Shown: one piece after another, positions 21,355 through 31,747 of the stretch
How the letters are laid out: every line of letters begins with the position of its first letter
Position numbering within the stretch: position 1 is the first letter of the stretch
DNA from: Vandiemenella viatica
Taxonomy: Eukaryota > Arthropoda > Insecta > Orthoptera > Morabidae
Assembly: GCA_031002005.1 (NCBI GenBank)
Contig: CM061914.1
Span: forward strand, 196,000,685 to 196,064,684
Length of the DNA stretch: 64,000 bases
Reading direction: 5' to 3'
Program-made: the position numbers and the translations under genes
The notes under the pieces: generated by a model
Seen by the model: only the letters and a program-made list of their open reading frames with translations
What the model was told of the DNA's origin: nothing
Database searches by the model: none

Positions 21355-22010
21355 TATCTCGATTTAAAATGAAGTAACTGGTCCAAGAAGATTCAGAATC
21401 AAGTCGGTTTATTTTCCTCTAAGACATCGAACTCCAAAGATACTAGCAACAAACGTAAACAAATGCTCCTGCGATTTAAACACCAAAACTTAACTGACTT
21501 TCAAAGACTACTCAATATTCTGAATACTACTACTGAAAACTCATCTGTGCCTATCGCTTATATAAGTTTGACAAAAAGTTGCAGAATAATTCAAAGACTA
21601 CCGACCGACGTTTCTGGAATTTTAACAATATGTAAACAATTAAAATCACATTAAAACAATTAGAATTAATTCAGAATCATTATGAAATACACAGAAATGA
21701 CAATAAAAGATATTCACACACAAAATTATGAACATAAATCAATCCAAAACCGTCGCAAGTTGTCCTCTTAACATCGCAGCTCACAGCAATACTTAGAATT
21801 ACTTTTAATCAATGTTCCATGCACAGTATTGTACTTGAAGATATTACATAGTACTCACATAGTTTCTTTCCATAAAACAATGTCATTAACACAAATTCAC
21901 TATTAATTTCAAGAAAAATATACAAAATCATATTTGCTCAACTCCCAGGTCGCTACAAATGATTCTCAAAATACAATTTCATTAAAGGTTTGAATGTGAG
22001 GGCCGTTACA
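21355..22010. repeat. LTR-like dispersed repeat, copy 2 (diverged)
   Basis: It is collinear with 3751-4442 and 43,761-44,442: AATTAGAATTAATTCAGAATC block, ACACAAAATTAT block, and the end GGGCCGTTACA. It is more diverged than the other two, with the left boundary approximate. Confidence 0.45.
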
Positions 22011-22194
22011 AAATGAAAACAAAATAATTCAGGAAGTGAAAGGCATTCGACAAGACTGTGGCTTCTAAAAGCATTTCCCGCATCTGCAAAGGTTCTTTGA
22101 ATATAGTAACAAAGCAGAAGACTGCAGATGACCGGAACATTAATCAGGATGTTTCTGATTGATTCACACACATTGTTTAACTCTTCGAGTGGGA

Positions 22195-22525
22195 ACTGGG
22201 CACTGCATTACGTATGTATTGTTCACACACATATATAGTAACCAACATGATATAATATGTAGTTGCTGGTTACAGTGGAATCTTGTTATGCTAATTGTTG
22301 TGTAAGAAATTAACTGGTTATTAGTGCTGGTAACAACTGAGTAAACTGTTCCACATATGTAGTATCTAACATGGGGATACTGGTTATACTAACGCGTTTT
22401 CAAGCAGCTAACTTGTTATCAATTGCTGGTAATATAATTGATATTATTAATAAGTGTATGTACTGTTCCACATACCCGAGACTATTCTCACATGGGATCA
22501 AAGCGAATATGTCTACCTATCTATC
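22195..22525 (+). mobile_element. LINE family D 3'UTR fragment
   Basis: It matches 19,690-20,016: CAACATGATATAATATGTAG, AACTGGTTATTAG, GTACTGTTCCACAT, then CTCACATGGGAT and a TACCTATCTATC tail. No coding part; 5'-truncated retrocopy. Confidence 0.75.
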
Positions 22526-23334
22526 ATTCACATCGCTGCGATATCGATACGGAAGGTCGATTGCTCGTCTCGGCTTCAGTCAAGGAAATAGAGATGCGCA
22601 TGAAGGTCTGACGTCACGAGTGTCGGCTGTGAATGGCGTGGCCCTCAAACCCAGACTTTAAGTGAAATTGTATTGTATGCTTTATTTATAGCAAGCTAGG
22701 GGTGGAGTGAATATGATTTTGTATGTTATCCATGCGATTCATTGTGAGTTGGTGCAAATTGACTTTGTTTTATGAAAAGAAACTATGTATACACTATTTA
22801 ATATGTTTAAGGACATTATTATGCAAGAAGAATTGATTAAAATGTTTTTAGTTACAGGTATTAAGGTGACCCACGATGTTTAGAGGACGATCTGCGACGA
22901 TTTAAACTCATTATGTGGATAATTTTGTGTTTAAATATATTTAATTTTGATTTCTGCGCATTTCGTAATAATTGTAAATGATTATGTATTGATTTTTATT
23001 GTTTTTAATATGTTTTTAATTGTTTAAGTATTGTTAAAGTTCGAGAAGCATCTGTCGGAAGCCTTTGTAATGTTCTGGAACTTTGTATGGAACTTACATA
23101 TGCGTGCGGCAGTGTCGAGTTTTGAAACAATTTAAACAGTTTACGCCAACAGTTTGAACAGTATTGTACTGTGAGAGTGTATAGCAGTATTGTCTTTGAA
23201 AGTGGTGTTGAGTTTAATCGCTGGTGCTTGTGTTTACCTGTACAACCAGCATCTTTGGAGTCTATGAGAAATTAAAAAAAAAAAGTTGAAATGTGAAAGG
23301 TATCTGGAATAATTAATTCAATAAAATAAACCAC
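22526..23334. other. Unassigned sequence
   Basis: 22,530-22,665 has mixed composition with a TGACGTCACGA motif; the rest is AT-rich. No partner in the window and no convincing exon. Confidence 0.3.
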
Positions 23335-23975
23335 GGAATACCTATCACTGGGAAAGATAAAAACTCAAAAATTAATATTAATGGAGAAGCATTGGAGGAT
23401 GTGCTAGAATTCTGCTATCTAGGAAGCAAAATCACAAATGATGGAAGAAGCAAGAATGATATAAAATGCAGGATAGCTCAAGCAAAAATAGCGTTCAACA
23501 GAAAAAAATGAATTTTTACAACAAATAGTATCAGCTGGACAACGAGGAAAAGACTATTAAAGGCTTATGTCTGCATGGATGTGAAACCTGGACAGTTGGT
23601 ACAGAAGAGAAAAAAAGATTAGTTTCATTTGAGCAATGGTGCTACAGACGAATGTTAAAGATTAGCTGGAGGGACAAGATTACTAATGAGGAAATTTTTG
23701 AGAAAGCGGGAGAGTATAACTCTTTATGGAAAAGTAATAAAAACGTGGAGGACAACATTAATTGGACATATCTTAAGACATGAGAGCTTATTAAAAACAA
23801 TACTGGAGGCAATGGTAGAAGGAAAGAGATATCGAGGAAGACCACGTTTAAAATACATCCAGCAGATAATGGAAGATGTTGGCTGCAGGAGATATAGAGG
23901 AGGGTAGAGAATAGAGCTGAATGGAAGACCACCGCAGACCAATCCCAGGATCGACTACCGCAGAAGAAGAAGACC
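23335..23975 (+). pseudogene. RTE-like LINE 3' fragment
   Basis: Frame-broken coding: LEDVLEFCYLGSKITNDGRS, KNDIKCRIAQAKIAFNRKK, TRKRLLKAYVC, FEQWCYRRMLKISWRDKITN, LIGHILRHESLLKTILEAMV and RGRPRLKYIQQIMEDVGC. The segment order equals that of the - strand element at 13,995-14,600, but it is a different subfamily. A retrotransposon relic, with stops and frameshifts. Confidence 0.75.
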
Positions 23976-24573
23976 TGTCGCTGGGGCACGTGATTTCCTC
24001 GTTCAGTGACATTTTCTCTATCTTGGAATATCTCTGTGAAAGAGATATGACGTAAGCAAGAGAGTTCGCGGAGCTGTTCATATCACTCCACTGAGAGTTA
24101 GCAAGTCATTAATTTAAACGTCGGCAGACTCAACTGACGATGCAATTAATTAATCAAAGATATTACTTTCAGCAGCCTCATGAGACCTCGCGCAAAAGCG
24201 GCGCTGGTCTTGAAATGTCTCCTCCTTCGCCACGCAGCGAGAGGCTAATCATTATCCCCGGAATCAAAACGTGCTGAGGCGCCGTTTAAACGTACACCCT
24301 TGCTAGATTAGAAATTTTGATGTGTTATTAGCAGAGAGCTCGGCGATTGTGTTTGCCGTCGGACTTGCCGCCCGCCACATTCCAGCCGTATTTATAGTCC
24401 TGTTTACCTCCTGGAGCTTTTGTTTCCAGACGGATCGATATGGCTGACCTGCACCGGGGCACCTTCGGAAGTAATCTCACCCAAACAGCGACGCTAGTTC
24501 CTTGGAGTCCTTGCGATAGCTACTACCTGCCGAGGTTTCTTTTCTTTTGTATGTGTCGGTTTAATTCTGTTTA
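23976..24573. other. Unassigned, apparently single-copy sequence
   Basis: 24,120-24,540 has balanced composition, no TE motifs and no partner elsewhere in the window. It could be an intronic conserved element or simply old unique DNA. Confidence 0.3.
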
Positions 24574-24981
24574 GGGAGCGTCCATAAACTACGTGGTTCC
24601 GTCTAGGGGAGGGGAGGAGGGGTCGACTGGATAGCTACGCTGAGGTAGGTTGAGGGAGGGGGTGTTTCCGAGCCATGCCACGTATCTTTTCATTCATATC
24701 ATTTTTCACAGTTAAAATAAGATACAGAACACACAACAGCATGTGAATATTTATTTTCGTCATTTAACTATCTCCGTATGTAGTTTACGATGGTCTCACA
24801 AGAGAAGAAAGTACAAAACATCTTCTGGAATATCATCAGGGAAAAAAGCTACGTGCTACGGGGGGGGGGGGGTGGGGGGAGATAGAGGCAAAAGCCACGA
24901 TGGGCTACTTGGGGGTTGGGGACGGGGGAAGAGGGTTTACAGGGAGCCCCAAAATGGAGCTACGTGGTTTATGAACGTTCC
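24574..24981. mobile_element. Harbinger-like MITE, copy B, complete
   Basis: The 408-bp element begins GGGAGCGTCCATAAACTACG and ends with the inverse (CTACGTGGTTTATGAACGTT CC). TTA stands on both sides (24,571-24,573 and 24,982-24,984). The interior holds a G tract (24,860-24,883) and no ORF. A 3-bp TTA duplication with GG-starting TIRs is typical of PIF/Harbinger; there is no transposase to confirm it. Confidence 0.65.
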
Positions 24982-25267
24982 TTAGTTCCGAGTGCTTAAC
25001 AATGGCTGCTTTTATGTCAATGCAACAAAACGTAGACATCGTTTTAACAATAACCTGTACTACTCTTTGTACTGAGAGAAAAAGAAGATACTCCATGAAG
25101 ACATGATTTTGTTAGGAAACATGAACCTATTTGACAATCCAAAAGCCAGAATTTAGGAAATTTTCTGAGAGTAGTTTCCAAAAGTTTTCCAGAAATACTC
25201 GAGTGATCCCCTTGTATATATAAAAATACCTAATGCATGAAAATACAAGTCTAATGCTACGATATTT

Positions 25268-26578
25268 AAGTGTGTGTAAGAACGATTATTGATATGCAAC
25301 CACATCAGAAATATATGTGAGGAACGTAAGTGGTTTTCACGCAGGCAACATGGGTTCAGGCAAGGATATTCATGCGAATCTCAGTTGGTGGGATATATGC
25401 AAGATATTTCAGATGAAATGGACAACGGAGGCCAAATTGATAGTGTAGCACTAGATCTTCCAAAGGCGTTTGACAGAGTGAGCCATAAAATGGAAGTAAA
25501 TAAGGTAAAAACTATTGGAGTGGATGAGAAAGTCATTCGCTGGGTAGAAGAATTTTTAAAAGGTAGAAAACAGAAAGTTAGGGTAGGAAATGTAGTATCA
25601 AAAGAAGTGGAAATAAAAATGGGAGTGCCACAGGGTAGTGTATTGGCACCATTGCTATTCATTATTCTAATGAATAATTGTGTTGATTGTTTACTATCTG
25701 AAATTAATTTGTTTGCAGATGATATAATGCCATATAAAAGAATCAAAACGATAGAGGATTGTAAACAGTTGCAGGGTGATCTGGACAGGATATCAAATTG
25801 GGTTGGTAAACATGGATGAAGATAAATACCAAGAAGAGTCAGCTTATTAGATACACAAGTAAAAAACAAAAGTTTAATTATTAATAAGGTGGGGAAATAA
25901 TTTCTTGCTGAATACTTGAAATGTAAATATCTTGGAATTACTTTTGATAACAAGCTTAACTGGGCAGGGACACATTGCACAGGTGGTAGAAAAAGGTATC
26001 AAAATTCTGCACATGTTGGAGAGAGTGATGAGGGGATGTACGAGAGAAGTAAAGGAATTGGGTTACAAAACTTTGGTCAGACCATTGCTCGAATATGGTA
26101 GTGTAGTATGGGACCCTCATTTTACGTATCAAATACAGGAGTTGGAGAGGGTGCAAAGAAGGGCTGCTAGATTTTTTCTGGAAATTATCGCAAATGCAAT
26201 CAGTGAATATGATAAAGGAGCTGGAATGGGATTCACTGCAAGACAGGAGGGTGTGAAGAGGGTCATGGGAGTGTACAGGGCATATATCGGTGATGAGGCA
26301 TGGAAAGTTATTGGTGTAAGAATTAAAAGTAACGCATGGAAGGGAAAAGATGACCATGACCACAAGCTGGCACTCGATTTCAGGCACAAGGGTGTGGGAA
26401 GATTCTCTTTTTTAGGTAAGGGTGCCGCGAATGGGAATAAGTTACCAAGGGAAATAATGAATCATTTACCAAAGGGTTTAAACAATTTAAATGTGAAATT
26501 TGTAGAGGGAAAATGTAGGTGAGTATAGGAAGGGGGAAGTTGGGTGTGTGGGGAAATTGTCACCGGAGCACGCCGTGT
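25268..26578 (+). pseudogene. CR1-like LINE family B, RT to 3'UTR
   Basis: The first part encodes the RT: WFSRRQHGFRQGYSCESQL, IDSVALDLPKAFDRVSHK (domain A), IKMGVPQGSVLAPLLFIILM, then LFADDIMPYKR (catalytic FADD). After a frameshift near 25,820-25,930 the thumb continues: LGITFDNKLNW, HMLERVMRGCTREVKELG, KTLVRPLLEYGSVVWDPH, ELERVQRRAARFF, DFRHKGVGRFSFLGKGA and NKLPREIMNHLPKG. The 3'UTR contains GGGAAATTGTCACCGGAGCA. Related fragments on the - strand: 36,083-36,312 and 37,135-37,590. Confidence 0.85.
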
Positions 26579-26984
26579 GGTTTCAGTACATTGTTCAAAT
26601 TAGAAAGTTGACAACCTGAAGAACATCGGAGAGACTTCAGCAGTGTCACTGAATTTAAAGACGTAGTTCTGAGATTTTGAGATAAGTCTTTTCCACAGCA
26701 CTTGTCGAGTGATACCAAATCGCCGACGTCCTTGCACAAGGCTTGGGACTTAAATCTGTGCGGAAGCCCTTGTGTCGGGGCATCACTTGTCATATGCATT
26801 TAAATTTAGAAGTTTCCGTAGGGACAGGGAAGCACTTGTGGCACTTAAAATTCCGCAGCACGTGTAAGCCGGGGGAAGCCCGTCGAGTCTGAGAAAGCCA
26901 CTTGTCCGTCTGTACGGCTTCACGGTCTCTGCTTTCCTACGCACCGACACAACACAACGCAACAGCAAGTCAGGCTACTCCAGG
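26579..26984. other. Unassigned sequence
   Basis: No ORF or repeat match that I can support. Confidence 0.3.
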
Positions 26985-27075
26985 TGCGCAAACGAAACTG
27001 AAGAAACTATATACCGCCTCCTTGGTTCCAGGAAACATACCCGCCGAGTGCAAGACCGCCATCGGAAGTCATCTT
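26985..27075 (+). pseudogene. Short CR1-like RT shard
   Basis: About 30 codons read LKKLYTASLVPGNIPAECK TA, matching LMKLYTVSLDQGKIPAEWK TA of the RT at 5.6-7.4 kb. No longer match continues on either side. Confidence 0.6.
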
Positions 27076-27171
27076 AAGAGACCGCATTACGTGCAACACA
27101 AAACACTAGAAATATGCATGCAAATGTGTATGAAAAATACTTAAAATATGCATGAAACGCGTCAAAATATG

Positions 27172-27545
27172 CAACATTGGATAATCCCCTGCAGCTGTGG
27201 CAGTGTTTATCGGCGAGACAGGTCTCACTGTGGCGGAGAGACTTAAAGAACATATCCGCCACTACAAGTATAACAACAGCGACAAATCTGCCGTCGTTAG
27301 CCATGCTATTAACACCGGGCATGAAATAAAATTTCAGGACACGAGGCTACTGTGGAGAGAAGACCAGTGGTGGCCCCGACGTGTGAAAGAGGCAGCAGAA
27401 ATTTTAAAAAATCCCAACAACATCAACGAAGATAGCGGTCTTTTACTCTGCGATGCTTGGCGCTCGTTGCTATGTCAACATAAACAGTATCTCTGACGAA
27501 GGCTGTAGGATACCAGCCGAAAGCTCAGGTAATGAAATAAACAAC
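27172..27545 (+). pseudogene. Penelope-like element: GIY-YIG endonuclease relic and 3' end
   Basis: It encodes IIPCSCGSVY, then, after a 2-base deletion at about 27,206, IGETGLTVAERLKEHIRHYK, SAVVSHAINTGHEIKF, RRVKEAAEIL and LCDAWRSLL. CGSVYIGETG with R/LKEH is the GIY-YIG nuclease motif carried at the C-terminus of Penelope-like retroelements. The RT part is not present. The stop at 27,494 is followed immediately by the hammerhead-like core at 27,493-27,522, where Penelope elements keep their terminal repeat. Confidence 0.85.
27493..27522 (+). ncRNA. Hammerhead-ribozyme-like core in a Penelope terminus
   Basis: CTGACGA (27,493-27,499), one spacer A, GGCTG (27,501-27,505) pairing with CAGCC (27,514-27,518), then GAAA (27,519-27,522). 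This is the CUGANGA - stem II - GAAA order. Penelope-like elements are known to carry hammerhead motifs in their terminal repeats. The extra base between core and stem II is unusual but is shared by all motif copies in this window. Stem I and the cleavage site are not clear here. Confidence 0.5.
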
Positions 27546-27619
27546 GCGGCATACCCCGAAAGTCAATTAATCATGAACAAAGATGGCCGTGAAAGTCTGA
27601 GGAATCATTGTATAATATA

Positions 27620-27705
27620 GTTTATTATAAATGTTTCTCGGGAAACAAACCGAGTAATATTATTACTGATGCACAATATTTTCGTCGCCACGTTCAGGTG
27701 CAGCT
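27620..27705 (-). mobile_element. Second Penelope terminal fragment
   Basis: It matches 19,345-19,425 (TTTCTCGGGAAACAAACCGA and GATGCACAATATTT) but with a deletion through the stem II region, so the hammerhead-like core is broken. It lies 75 bp after the GIY-YIG relic, on the opposite strand. Confidence 0.55.
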
Positions 27706-27734
27706 ATAAGCCTTGAAGACTGCCTTGAGCTATT

Positions 27735-27998
27735 TATTTCTGTACTTATTTTTTCCGCGAGCGATTAGGGAATGGAATAGGAAGCATTTACCGGACGAGT
27801 AAATTTAAAGTCCGACAGAATTAGTTCTCTATAAACCGCTTCGGCCATCCTGATCTGGGTTTTCCATGGTTTTCCCGGATCACTCCAGGCGAATGCTGGA
27901 TGGTTCCTCACAATAGCCCATGGGCGCCTCCTGCCATATCCCGTATATCCCTTCCGAAGTATTACCCTTTCGGATAGTGAATCGCGGAGTAATAATAA
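27735..27998 (+). mobile_element. CR1-like LINE family A, 3' fragment
   Basis: Last codons FFPRAIREWNRKHLPDE, then a 3'UTR collinear with the 5.3-kb element (CATCCTGATCTGGGTTTTCC; TCCTCACAATAGCCCATGGG; TCGCGGAGTAATAATAATAA). Strongly 5'-truncated. Confidence 0.85.
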
Positions 27999-28324
27999 TA
28001 ATAAAAACCCACCATACTCAGAACTGGTTCACAACGTGAAGCTAGGCTAGAGTCGGCTAAATGCAGCCTTTCTGCTGAGTGGGAGTAGGCTAGACTCGCT
28101 GCGACTTGCGTGGGTGTTGACTGGCGTTGTGTTTTATTGAGCGCGCCGTCCGTGAATGCTATAGCGGATACGGACGGGCATTCATTAATCACGGAGGCTA
28201 ATTGAAGACCCAGCCAACTACAGCGCCGATAATAACCTGGCTCACAGTAGCATACAGTACTCTATTCAGTAACTCTGGCAGAATCAGACACTTAGCTTAC
28301 ATTCCACGACCCTTTCTTTTAATT
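27999..28324. other. Unassigned sequence
   Basis: About 325 bp between two family A LINE copies with no recognisable content. Confidence 0.3.
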
Positions 28325-28456
28325 TATTATTATTACTTCGCGATTAGCTAAAGTGGGTGGTGGAGGGTGAATTGCACCAATCGTAATGTGTGACCATTTA
28401 TAGATACGGGATAATCCAGGAGGCGCACATGGGCTATTTATAGGAACCATCCCGGC

Positions 28457-28608
28457 ATGTACGATATTCGTACTTTATAGGATTTGTGTTTGTCTTTCAA
28501 AATTTGGTTAAGTATAAAATGTTATTATAATATTATGAAATAACGGTTCGTTGTATTTTTCTAGTGAACGAACCATCTGAATGTACAGATAGATAAATAA
28601 ATAAATAA
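28457..28608 (+). repeat. LINE-type 3' terminal repeat with (AAAT)n tail inserted in family A LINE
   Basis: The 150-bp insert shares AGGATTTGTGTTTGTCTTTC, AACGGTTCGTTG and an AAATAAATAAATAA tail with the inverted copy at 30,936-31,055. It is flanked by imperfect repeats of host LINE sequence, ACCATCCCGGCAT and ACCATCTCGGTAT, which look like an aged target duplication. Confidence 0.65.
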
Positions 28609-28934
28609 CCATCTCGGTATTCGCCAGGAGCAATCTGGGAAAACTCAGATCAGTATGTCAGAAGGGGTTTATAGATACCTACGAGTATAGAAATGAATCG
28701 TTTCTGGCCCTGATTTCTCTTATTTTCGCGATAATTCCTAGATATGAATGTTGCTGGTAGTAATATGTGTTTGCTGTCATCCTGAAATAGGTCAGTCGTG
28801 AATTTTTTAATTAGCTTCCGTCGAGAGCAACGCCTTCGGTGCTCCAGGTCTTCCCAACCTAACTTTTCAACACCGCCACTTACGCTTTCTTCCATCTATA
28901 TATACCTGTCACGAATCTGGCGGCTCTTCTTTGG

Positions 28935-29174
28935 GACCGAGCATGGTGGTGTAACGGTTAGCATTCTCGACTCGCATTCGGGAGGACGCCGGTTCGAATC
29001 CCCGTCGGGGCATCCAGATTTGGGATTTCCATGGTTTCCCAAATCACTCCAGGGAAATGCCGGGATGCTTCCTTCAAAAAGGCCATGGCCGAATTCCTTC
29101 CCATTCCTTGCCCCCCATCCTTTCCCGTCTCTAAGGACCTCGCTTTTAAGAGACGTTAAGCAATTTAAAAAAAA
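28935..29174 (+). mobile_element. tRNA-derived SINE, subfamily B, complete with TSD
   Basis: The head has GGTGTAACGGTTAGCATTC (A box) and GGTTCGAATCCCCGT (B box), then the common SINE body and a subfamily-specific 3' end, AGAGACGTTAAGCAATTT, with an A tail. Perfect 10-bp duplication TCTTCTTTGG at 28,925-28,934 and 29,175-29,184 inside the LINE. Confidence 0.9.
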
Positions 29175-29330
29175 TCTTCTTTGGACTTTCTCCAATGCCT
29201 CCACTAACCCTTTTTGATGGGGACTTCATACAGAACAACAGACTTCTAAGTAAGGACGCAATAGTGACTTCTATACAGTCGATTTAACTTCGGTGTGCAC
29301 TGTTTTAAATTACGACTTAGAAATGCGGGA

Positions 29331-29589
29331 TACCATAGATTGAAGGCTTCGCGTTATCTGAGGTTATCTCAAGTTTTTGAGTGCTTATTTGGTTTATTTC
29401 CTGTAAGTTGGTAACGAGAGGAATTGACTGTGACTCGACATAATCCGGCTACGACAGTGAGGAAACGAACTTTAAAAGATGTAAATCAGAAACAAAGAGA
29501 ATGAACTATACTGGCGGTATATTAAGGCATGTTACTCGCGTACAAAAGGCCGCTGGTTTGATATCCGGTTGTGTCAATGTTTCCTCTCA
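29331..29589. other. Unassigned sequence
   Basis: No feature recognised between the LINE and the long-TIR element. Confidence 0.3.
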
Positions 29590-30362
29590 CAAGGGACAAC
29601 TTTGACTTCGAACGGTCGGTAACGCACGAAAACATGCTTAGAATAACGAGCGATCGTAAACAAAACAGTGGTGTGTGTCATTTCCATGCAGAACGTTCCA
29701 TTCTGCCTCAAGTAACACACTGATTTTGTAAGACTACAATGTTCCAAAGCACAAATGAAGATACATGATCGTTATTTCATCATGAAACTTCACTCTGTGA
29801 TTTACAATCAATTTGCTGCAGCTACATATACGCCTATGTTGCAATATGCTTGGCGAAAGCCAGGTTATGACATTGACATACCAACATTATCATTTGAAAA
29901 TGTAATTAGTGTGGCTTTTGATATTGGACTGAGTGAATGCGAAAGTGATTTGGAATGTGATAACGTGGCTTTAGTGAGGTGTGCACATTGCTCTCTTCCA
30001 CTTTGTTTTAACCACTTCATCGAAATCCCGCATCTGCACTTTGAGGACTAATATAAGCACTATCAGGTGTGTGTTACTGTTGTATATGCTTGTTTTGTGC
30101 TATATTAACGTACTTTAAGCAGACAGTTTTTGGCACTGTTGATTGAAAATGTAATGACTCACTGACGTCATTGAATTACGTATAATTTCCTTCATACAGT
30201 ATTGATGTCTTTTTACTTTGTTTCTCTCTATTAAAATGTTACTTGAGGTAGAATGAAACATTTTGCATGGAAATGACGCACACCACTGTTTTGTTTAAAT
30301 CGCGTGTTATTCTAAAATGTTTTCTTGACGTTCCGAGCGTTCCAGGTCAAAGGTGTCCCTTG
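29590..30362. mobile_element. 773-bp transposon with long TIRs and 3-bp TSD, copy 1
   Basis: It starts CAAGGGACAACTTTGAC and ends with the inverse; the inverted repeats extend about 130 bp (to the block GTTACTTGAGGTAGAATG / CATTCTGCCTCAAGTAAC). TCA flanks both sides (29,587-29,589; 30,363-30,365). The second copy at 62,375-63,148 has TTA on both sides, so the duplication is TNA. It encloses one conserved 98-codon ORF. No superfamily can be named from the sequence alone; a 3-bp TNA site would suit a Harbinger- or CACTA-like enzyme. Confidence 0.85.
29755..30051 (+). CDS. 98-codon ORF of the long-TIR transposon, copy 1
   Basis: The frame runs MKIHDRYFIMKLHSVIYNQF to a stop. It has a YAWRKPGYDID segment, an acidic stretch (LSECESDLECDN) and a C-terminal Cys/His cluster VALVRCAHCSLPLCFNHF, plausibly a small zinc-binding knuckle. 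Its 62.5-kb relative differs at about 7 amino-acid positions and about 7 silent sites, so I see no clear purifying selection. It may be the C-terminal end of a larger transposase whose N-terminal part is lost in both copies. Start codon is the first ATG; upstream frame is closed. Confidence 0.5.
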   Translation: MKIHDRYFIMKLHSVIYNQFAAATYTPMLQYAWRKPGYDIDIPTLSFENVISVAFDIGLSECESDLECDNVALVRCAHCSLPLCFNHFIEIPHLHFED

Positions 30363-30427
30363 TCAGTGCGTTACTTTGTATCGTTTTTTGTTAATATTCC
30401 AAGTTTGTGACATTAGAAATTTAATTT

Positions 30428-30760
30428 TCACCTACGATTATCACTCTAATGGAATTGAGTTTGTTTATTTGTTTATTTATTTTCCCGAACGTGTTTCATT
30501 TCTTTCTCTGCAGCATGTTGAGCGGTTCTACCTGGTACTGTGTGTACATGCAATTAATTTGTTTTGTGCTACAATTTGCACACTGAAATCAGGAGTAAAT
30601 ATATAAGCTTAAGCATAAAACAAATTAATTGCACGTATACCCACTCCACAGGTAAAAACGCTGACGATGCTTCAGAGAAAGAACTGAAACGCGTGCTGGA
30701 AAGTAAATAACAAATAAACAAACTCAATCCAATTAGAGTGATAATTATTCATAGGAATTG
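30428..30760. repeat. Inverted pair of Penelope-type termini
   Basis: The left arm (GATTATCACTCTAATGGAAT ... GTACATGCAATTAATTTG) is repeated inverted on the right (CAAATTAATTGCACGTATAC ... ATTAGAGTGATAATTATTC). Arms about 120-130 bp, centre near 30,590. The right arm holds CTGACGA (30,661-30,667) followed by a weak stem and CTGAAACGCGT, a decayed relative of the hammerhead-like core at 34,028-34,069. Confidence 0.65.
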
Positions 30761-30935
30761 ATTCTATCGCAGTTGAGAAATTGGGTTGAAATATCCACAT
30801 GTACAAATCTATTTTTTTAAACTCGTCAGATTAAACATTTTTTTCGTTATAACGGGCTTTGGATTTGTATTCTGTTAATATCGTTTTGACTTTCTGCCCT
30901 TTTTATTGGTTTTGGCAATTTACACGTACGTTTAT

Positions 30936-31150
30936 TTATTTATTTGTACACTCTGATGATTCATTCACTAGAGGCTACAACGAACCGTTGTTTCATAATA
31001 TTATAGTAACATTTTTATACTTAACAAAATTTTGAAAGATAAACACAAATCCTATAAAATAAGAAAATGGTACAAATAAGTTACTATTATCACTACACAC
31101 TGTAAGTTATCACAACCTGTTAATAAAAACTATTACTAATAATACTAAAG
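30936..31150 (-). repeat. LINE-type 3' terminal repeat with (AAAT)n tail, second copy
   Basis: Inverse of 28,457-28,608 over 120 bp (AACGAACCGTTG; ATAAACACAAATCCTATAAA), extending further upstream than that copy. A tail of TTTATTTATTTATTTG marks the 3' end. Probably the 3'UTR of an unrecognised LINE. Confidence 0.6.
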
Positions 31151-31747
31151 AATTAAAACGACTTGAGTTTTCAAAAGTTAAGTTCGTTTAACGCTGGCAT
31201 CCGTTGAAGAATAAGCTTCGGTGAATTCCAGAAGCCACACTTCCCGCATTACGTTCCACTAAGTTGTTTATAACATATCCCGTCCGTTTAGGGTATCTCG
31301 ACTCATTCCCTATGTGTTTCGCTGTATTCTGACAAGTTGCTGGCTGTGTTGAAGCCGATACAGCTCCCTGGCTGCATCTGACACAGCACTGTCAGCTTGT
31401 CCAGTTCTTCCCAGAGGAGGTGTCTTTCAATATTTCCTTGGTAGTTTTCCCCGTGAGCTTCGCTCTGTACTGTTTGATTCGATCATCAACTAAAGCACAT
31501 TGAGACAGTTTATAATCAGGTGTTCCTGGAGACCCGCACGTGCGTAGTGACTTTGGTTATTTATTTGTTCAGTGGAGCGAGACGATTGAGAGGCTGGCTA
31601 GCCGAGCAGACGCGATGCGGCTGTTTCCTCGCGGCCGAGCGAGCACATCAGTGCTGACTCGGCAGCGACTCCAGATGGAGCCACGCAGCTCCAGCACTCA
31701 CAAAAAATCTGCAGCATCCACACAGAGCAGCTCATAAAACACACACT
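31151..31747. other. Unassigned sequence, possibly upstream part of the LINE at 30,936
   Basis: The - strand shows short LINE-like phrases without a recognisable RT motif (for example GYVINNLVERN). I cannot confirm coding ancestry. Confidence 0.3.

Larger units (their letters stand above)
28325..29330 (-). pseudogene. CR1-like LINE family A fragment carrying two insertions
   Basis: On the - strand it spans the thumb region (GLMEALEKVQR; KLGWEDLEHRRRCSRRKLI), 3'UTR and (AAT)n tail at 28,325-28,335. It is cut at about 28,457-28,608 by a short AT-rich repeat and at 28,935-29,174 by a SINE, each with target duplications. Frameshifted throughout. Confidence 0.85.

Noticed and set aside
24860..24883. 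G-quadruplex regulatory element
   Set aside because: The G tract lies inside a MITE and is probably a homopolymer expansion of that element.
25381..25980. 199-codon - strand ORF
   Set aside because: Antisense of the family B LINE RT, which shows clear GVPQGS and FADD motifs on the + strand.
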